Positions 60,797-64,000 of a DNA stretch of 64,000 bases are shown piece after piece; positions within the stretch are counted from its first letter, which is position 1, and every line of letters begins with the position of its first letter. Source of the DNA: Bog-756 sp963713625 (GTDB taxonomy: Bacteria > Actinomycetota > Acidimicrobiia > Acidimicrobiales > RAAP-2). The translations under genes and the position numbers were made by a program. The stretch covers positions 372,001 through 436,000 of the forward strand of contig CAVQMN010000008.1 in NCBI GenBank assembly GCA_963713625.1, given 5' to 3'. The notes under the pieces were generated by a model. That model was not told where the DNA came from, did no database searches, and saw only the letters and a program-made list of their open reading frames with translations.

Positions 60797-61471
60797 ATGG
60801 ACCAGCCGAGCGGAGTCGACTTTCACTTCGACATCATGTGCCCGTACGCCTACCAGACGTCCCTGTGGATCCGCGAGGTACGCGACCTGACCGGCATTGA
60901 CATTCGATGGCGCTTCTTCAGCCTCGAGGAGATCAACCGGGCCGATGGGAAGAAACATCCGTGGGAACGCGAGTGGTCGTACGGATGGTCGATGATGCGG
61001 GTCGGCGCCCTGCTCCGCCGGCAGAGCATGGAGCTGCTCGACGAGTGGTACCGGGCTGCGGGCCAGGCCCTCCACGTCGATGGACGCAAACCCCACCGGC
61101 CCGAGGTGGCCGAAGAGCTGCTGGTCGAGTTGGGGCTCGACCCGAGGACGGTGCGCGCCGCCATCGACGATCCGACCACGGCTGACGAGGTGCACGCCGA
61201 ACATGCCGCGGTGGTGTCGAAGGGGGGCTTCGGGGTCCCCACGCTCATCTTCGACGACGGCCAGGCCCTGTTCGGCCCGGTCCTGGTCAACCCGCCCACC
61301 GGCAAGGAGGCGATTCGGCTCTGGGAGCTGGTGACCGGCTGGCTCGAGTTCCCCTCGGTCTACGAACTGCAGCGGCCGAAGGGCGCCTCGGACATCGACG
61401 CCATCGCCACCGCCTTTGCGCCCTACCTCGAGGCCCGCGACTGGCTCAGCGTCCAACGCCCCACTCCCTGA
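60797..61471 (+). CDS. DsbA-fold (DSBA-like thioredoxin) protein
   Basis: This is a 224-residue protein of the DsbA/FrnE/HCCA isomerase group. It begins VDFHFDIMCPYAYQTSLW, with a single Cys where DsbA has CxxC, and ends with FGVPTLIFDDGQALFGP, the cis-Pro loop. Loss of the second Cys argues against disulfide oxidase activity and for a glutathione- or mycothiol-dependent isomerase-like role. ATG 60797 or GTG 60791 could start it; GAGGAG lies upstream of both. It ends at a convergent hairpin. Confidence 0.8.
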   Translation: MDQPSGVDFHFDIMCPYAYQTSLWIREVRDLTGIDIRWRFFSLEEINRADGKKHPWEREWSYGWSMMRVGALLRRQSMELLDEWYRAAGQALHVDGRKPHRPEVAEELLVELGLDPRTVRAAIDDPTTADEVHAEHAAVVSKGGFGVPTLIFDDGQALFGPVLVNPPTGKEAIRLWELVTGWLEFPSVYELQRPKGASDIDAIATAFAPYLEARDWLSVQRPTP

Positions 61472-61495
61472 GGACACCGCCCTCTACAGCTACAG

Positions 61496-61515
61496 CCCGA
61501 TCACTCGGGATCGGG
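61496..61515. terminator. Hairpin at convergent ends, terminator candidate
   Basis: CCCGATC (61496-61502) and GATCGGG (61509-61515) can form a 7-bp stem with a 6-base loop. The hairpin covers the 3' end of the antiporter gene and follows the DsbA-like gene by about 25 bp. No U-tract is present. Confidence 0.4.
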
Positions 61516-62703
61516 TTCGGGTTCCGGGGCGGCGGTCAGTCCCGCACGACGGAGCAGACCGAAACCGATGACCGGGAACAGCATGACCGACAGCATGCCC
61601 GCGGCCACCAGTGAAGCGGCATTGACCTGGAGCATGCGTCCCTCAGCCAGGGCGATGCTGGTGATGACCACGATCAACGGCAGCCCGGTGGCGGAGAACA
61701 GGGCCATGGGTAACCGCTGTTCGCGGCTCAGGACCCCCCGGTAGAGGAGGTAGACGGGCGCGCCTCGCGCCACCAGCATGATGGCCAGGAACACCGGGAC
61801 CCTCCACAGGGAGGCAGGGTGATGGATGAAGATGTGCAGGTCGAACTGGATGCCGCTGACCACGAAGAAGATCGGGATGAGGAACCCGAACCCGATGGCT
61901 TCCAACTTGGCCCGGATCCTCTCGCTCTCCGAACCGGCCGAAAACAGACGCACCACGATGCCGGCGGCAAAGGCACCGAGCAGGACGTCCAGACCGAGGG
62001 TTTCGGCCAGCAGCACCAGCAGCACGATGAACAGCAGCGACATCCGCACGGGTAGTTGCGCGCTCGATTCGAGGTTGCGGTTGAGGAGGGAGACCAACCG
62101 GGGCGGTTGGGTTCTGGCCGCGAACAGGACGGTGATCACCGCCACGGCGATGAACGCGGCCAGCAACAAGGAGGTGAGCAGGGGTTCCTTCTTGGTGAGC
62201 AGCAGCGCGACGGCCACGATCGGCCCGAATTCTCCGACGGTACCGATGGCCGAGATGATGGCCCCGAACTTCGTGGACATCACGCCCGCATCCCGCAACA
62301 TCGGGACCAGGGTGCCGAGGGCCGTGGTGGTCACGGCCAAACCGACCACGACGGTGTCGCGGGCCAGGCCCGCCGAGACCAGCGCGAAGGCGGCGCCGAG
62401 GCCGATCACCAGCGACACCCCCCACCCGGCGGTGGCCAGTTTGAGGGGCGTGCCCCGGATTTTGTCGATGTCGAGCTCGTAGCCGGCCAGGAAGATCAAG
62501 AAGGTCAAGCCGAGATCCGACAGTCCGGTGACCACGCTGTCCAGGTGAGCCAGATTGAAGACGTAGGGGCCGATCAGGATGCCCAGGCCGATCTGAATGA
62601 CGATCTCGGGGATGGCCAGACGACCTGACAGCTCCGAGAGGATCGGGGCCAACACCGCGGCCAGGGCGATGAGCACCAGCGTGCCGACGGCGGCAGAAGT
62701 CAT
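61501..62703 (-). CDS. Cation:proton antiporter (CPA2/Kef-type) membrane protein
   Basis: The 400-residue protein has about 11-12 hydrophobic segments over its length. FLIFLAGYELDIDKI (near 68-82), GLAVTTTALGTLVPMLRDAG and LLGAFAAGIVVRLFS with GIQFDLHIF are the usual CPA2 landmarks, as in KefB/KefC and NapA. It lacks the C-terminal RCK (TrkA-N) domain of Kef proteins, so it is short. It would exchange Na+ or K+ for protons at the cytoplasmic membrane. GGAAGG precedes ATG 62703. Confidence 0.88.
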   Translation of the reverse strand: MTSAAVGTLVLIALAAVLAPILSELSGRLAIPEIVIQIGLGILIGPYVFNLAHLDSVVTGLSDLGLTFLIFLAGYELDIDKIRGTPLKLATAGWGVSLVIGLGAAFALVSAGLARDTVVVGLAVTTTALGTLVPMLRDAGVMSTKFGAIISAIGTVGEFGPIVAVALLLTKKEPLLTSLLLAAFIAVAVITVLFAARTQPPRLVSLLNRNLESSAQLPVRMSLLFIVLLVLLAETLGLDVLLGAFAAGIVVRLFSAGSESERIRAKLEAIGFGFLIPIFFVVSGIQFDLHIFIHHPASLWRVPVFLAIMLVARGAPVYLLYRGVLSREQRLPMALFSATGLPLIVVITSIALAEGRMLQVNAASLVAAGMLSVMLFPVIGFGLLRRAGLTAAPEPEPDPE

Positions 62704-62811
62704 CCTTCCGCACCCAGTCGCCGTCCGGACATCGTCTTACATTAGGCGTCCACTCCCGTCCGGTCCGGAACCGGTTGGAGTGCGGGCGGCGGGTGGGGCA
62801 GACTCGTCGGG
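62704..62811. promoter_or_regulatory. Divergent promoter region with overlapping -10 boxes
   Basis: The 108-bp gap lies between antiporter and deacetylase-like genes. TACATT (62738-62743, plus strand) and TAATGT (62744-62739, minus strand) overlap and both resemble -10 boxes. GTCCGGAC (62723-62730) is a palindrome next to them. Overlapping divergent promoters are plausible. Confidence 0.35.
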
Positions 62812-63822
<1,011 letters not shown>

Positions 63823-63841
63823 CCCGGTCATACCCTCGGCC

Positions 63842-64000
63842 TCACCAGGTATCGATACAGCTCCGCTTCTTGCCGCTCCGTGCGGCCGGCGGCGGGGCCG
63901 CCCGCAGCGCCTCGACGATCCTCCGGCGCGAGTCGGCGGGATCGATCACGTCGTCGATCTCGAAGGCGGTGGCCACGTTGAGTGCCCTCCCGTGCCGGTA
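63842..64000 (-). CDS. Partial CDS, C-terminus of acyl-CoA carboxyltransferase (AccD/PccB-like)
   Basis: The last 52 codons end at a stop (63842-63844) and run past the window edge. The translated end contains ALNVATAFEIDDVIDPADSR, which resembles the FEIDDVIDP motif at the end of acetyl/propionyl-CoA carboxylase beta subunits. These transfer a carboxyl group from biotin to an acyl-CoA. The final tail ending in CIDTW is poorly conserved. Confidence 0.8.
   Translation of the reverse strand, partial: YRHGRALNVATAFEIDDVIDPADSRRRIVEALRAAPPPAARSGKKRSCIDTW

Overview
The window is a 64 kb piece of a GC-rich chromosome (coding third positions nearly all G or C, many GTG and a few TTG starts). It holds about 58 protein genes and no recognisable tRNA, rRNA, CRISPR array, transposase or phage gene. 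The content suggests an actinobacterium with a large fatty-acid, steroid or alicyclic-acid catabolic repertoire. Likely relatives are the Acidimicrobiia or mycobacterial-type actinomycetes; this placement is inferred from gene families and base composition only. The features are many acyl-CoA dehydrogenases (FadE), acyl-CoA synthetases (FadD) and enoyl-CoA hydratases, a P450, single-cluster ferredoxins, ACMSD-type amidohydrolases and a carboxyltransferase.

Layout. 0-5 kb: the edge of an unknown gene, a fused CoA-transferase divergent from a TetR regulator with a lysine-rich tail, then small enzymes (ureidoglycolate lyase-like, cupin, RraA-like, RidA-like). 5-11 kb: a plus-strand run of SDR, two acyl-CoA synthetases, a Gfo/Idh/MocA oxidoreductase and a VOC protein. 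11-21 kb: an amidohydrolase, an N-acyl-D-amino-acid deacylase, an SDR with acyl-CoA dehydrogenases on both strands, an enoyl-CoA hydratase and a family III CoA-transferase. 21-25 kb: a minus-strand FadD - ferredoxin - fused double FadE operon. 25-33 kb: a copper amine oxidase, an enoyl-CoA hydratase, then a minus-strand operon FadE - SDR - thioesterase - aldehyde dehydrogenase with a TetR gene upstream. 33-42 kb: a minus-strand beta-oxidation-like operon ending in FadD, HMG-CoA-synthase-like/DUF35 fusion, SCP2-type thiolase and FadE. 42-49 kb: an amidohydrolase, a FadE pair, a P450, an enoyl-CoA hydratase and a redoxin. 49-52.3 kb: a two-gene cell-wall module, MurD2-like ligase plus MurL-like epimerase, with a SixA-like phosphatase beside it. 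52.4-59.4 kb: a MacAB-like exporter operon with two membrane-fusion adaptors, a DUF5666 lipoprotein and a small repeat-encoded ORF. 59.7-64 kb: aldo/keto reductase, DsbA-fold protein, Kef-type antiporter, histone-deacetylase-like hydrolase and the 3' end of an acyl-CoA carboxyltransferase gene.

How the genes fit together. Synthetases and CoA-transferases would activate carboxylic acids to CoA thioesters. The FadE proteins would desaturate them, hydratases and SDRs would hydrate and oxidise, and the thiolase with its DUF35 partner would cleave. P450 and ferredoxins could start oxidation of recalcitrant substrates. No single substrate can be assigned from sequence. The most distinctive non-catabolic loci are the MurD2/MurL module, an alternative way of placing D-glutamate in peptidoglycan, and the exporter operon, whose adaptors and lipoprotein share Gly/Phe-rich low-complexity segments and which carries an 18-bp repeat array that can be translated in frame.
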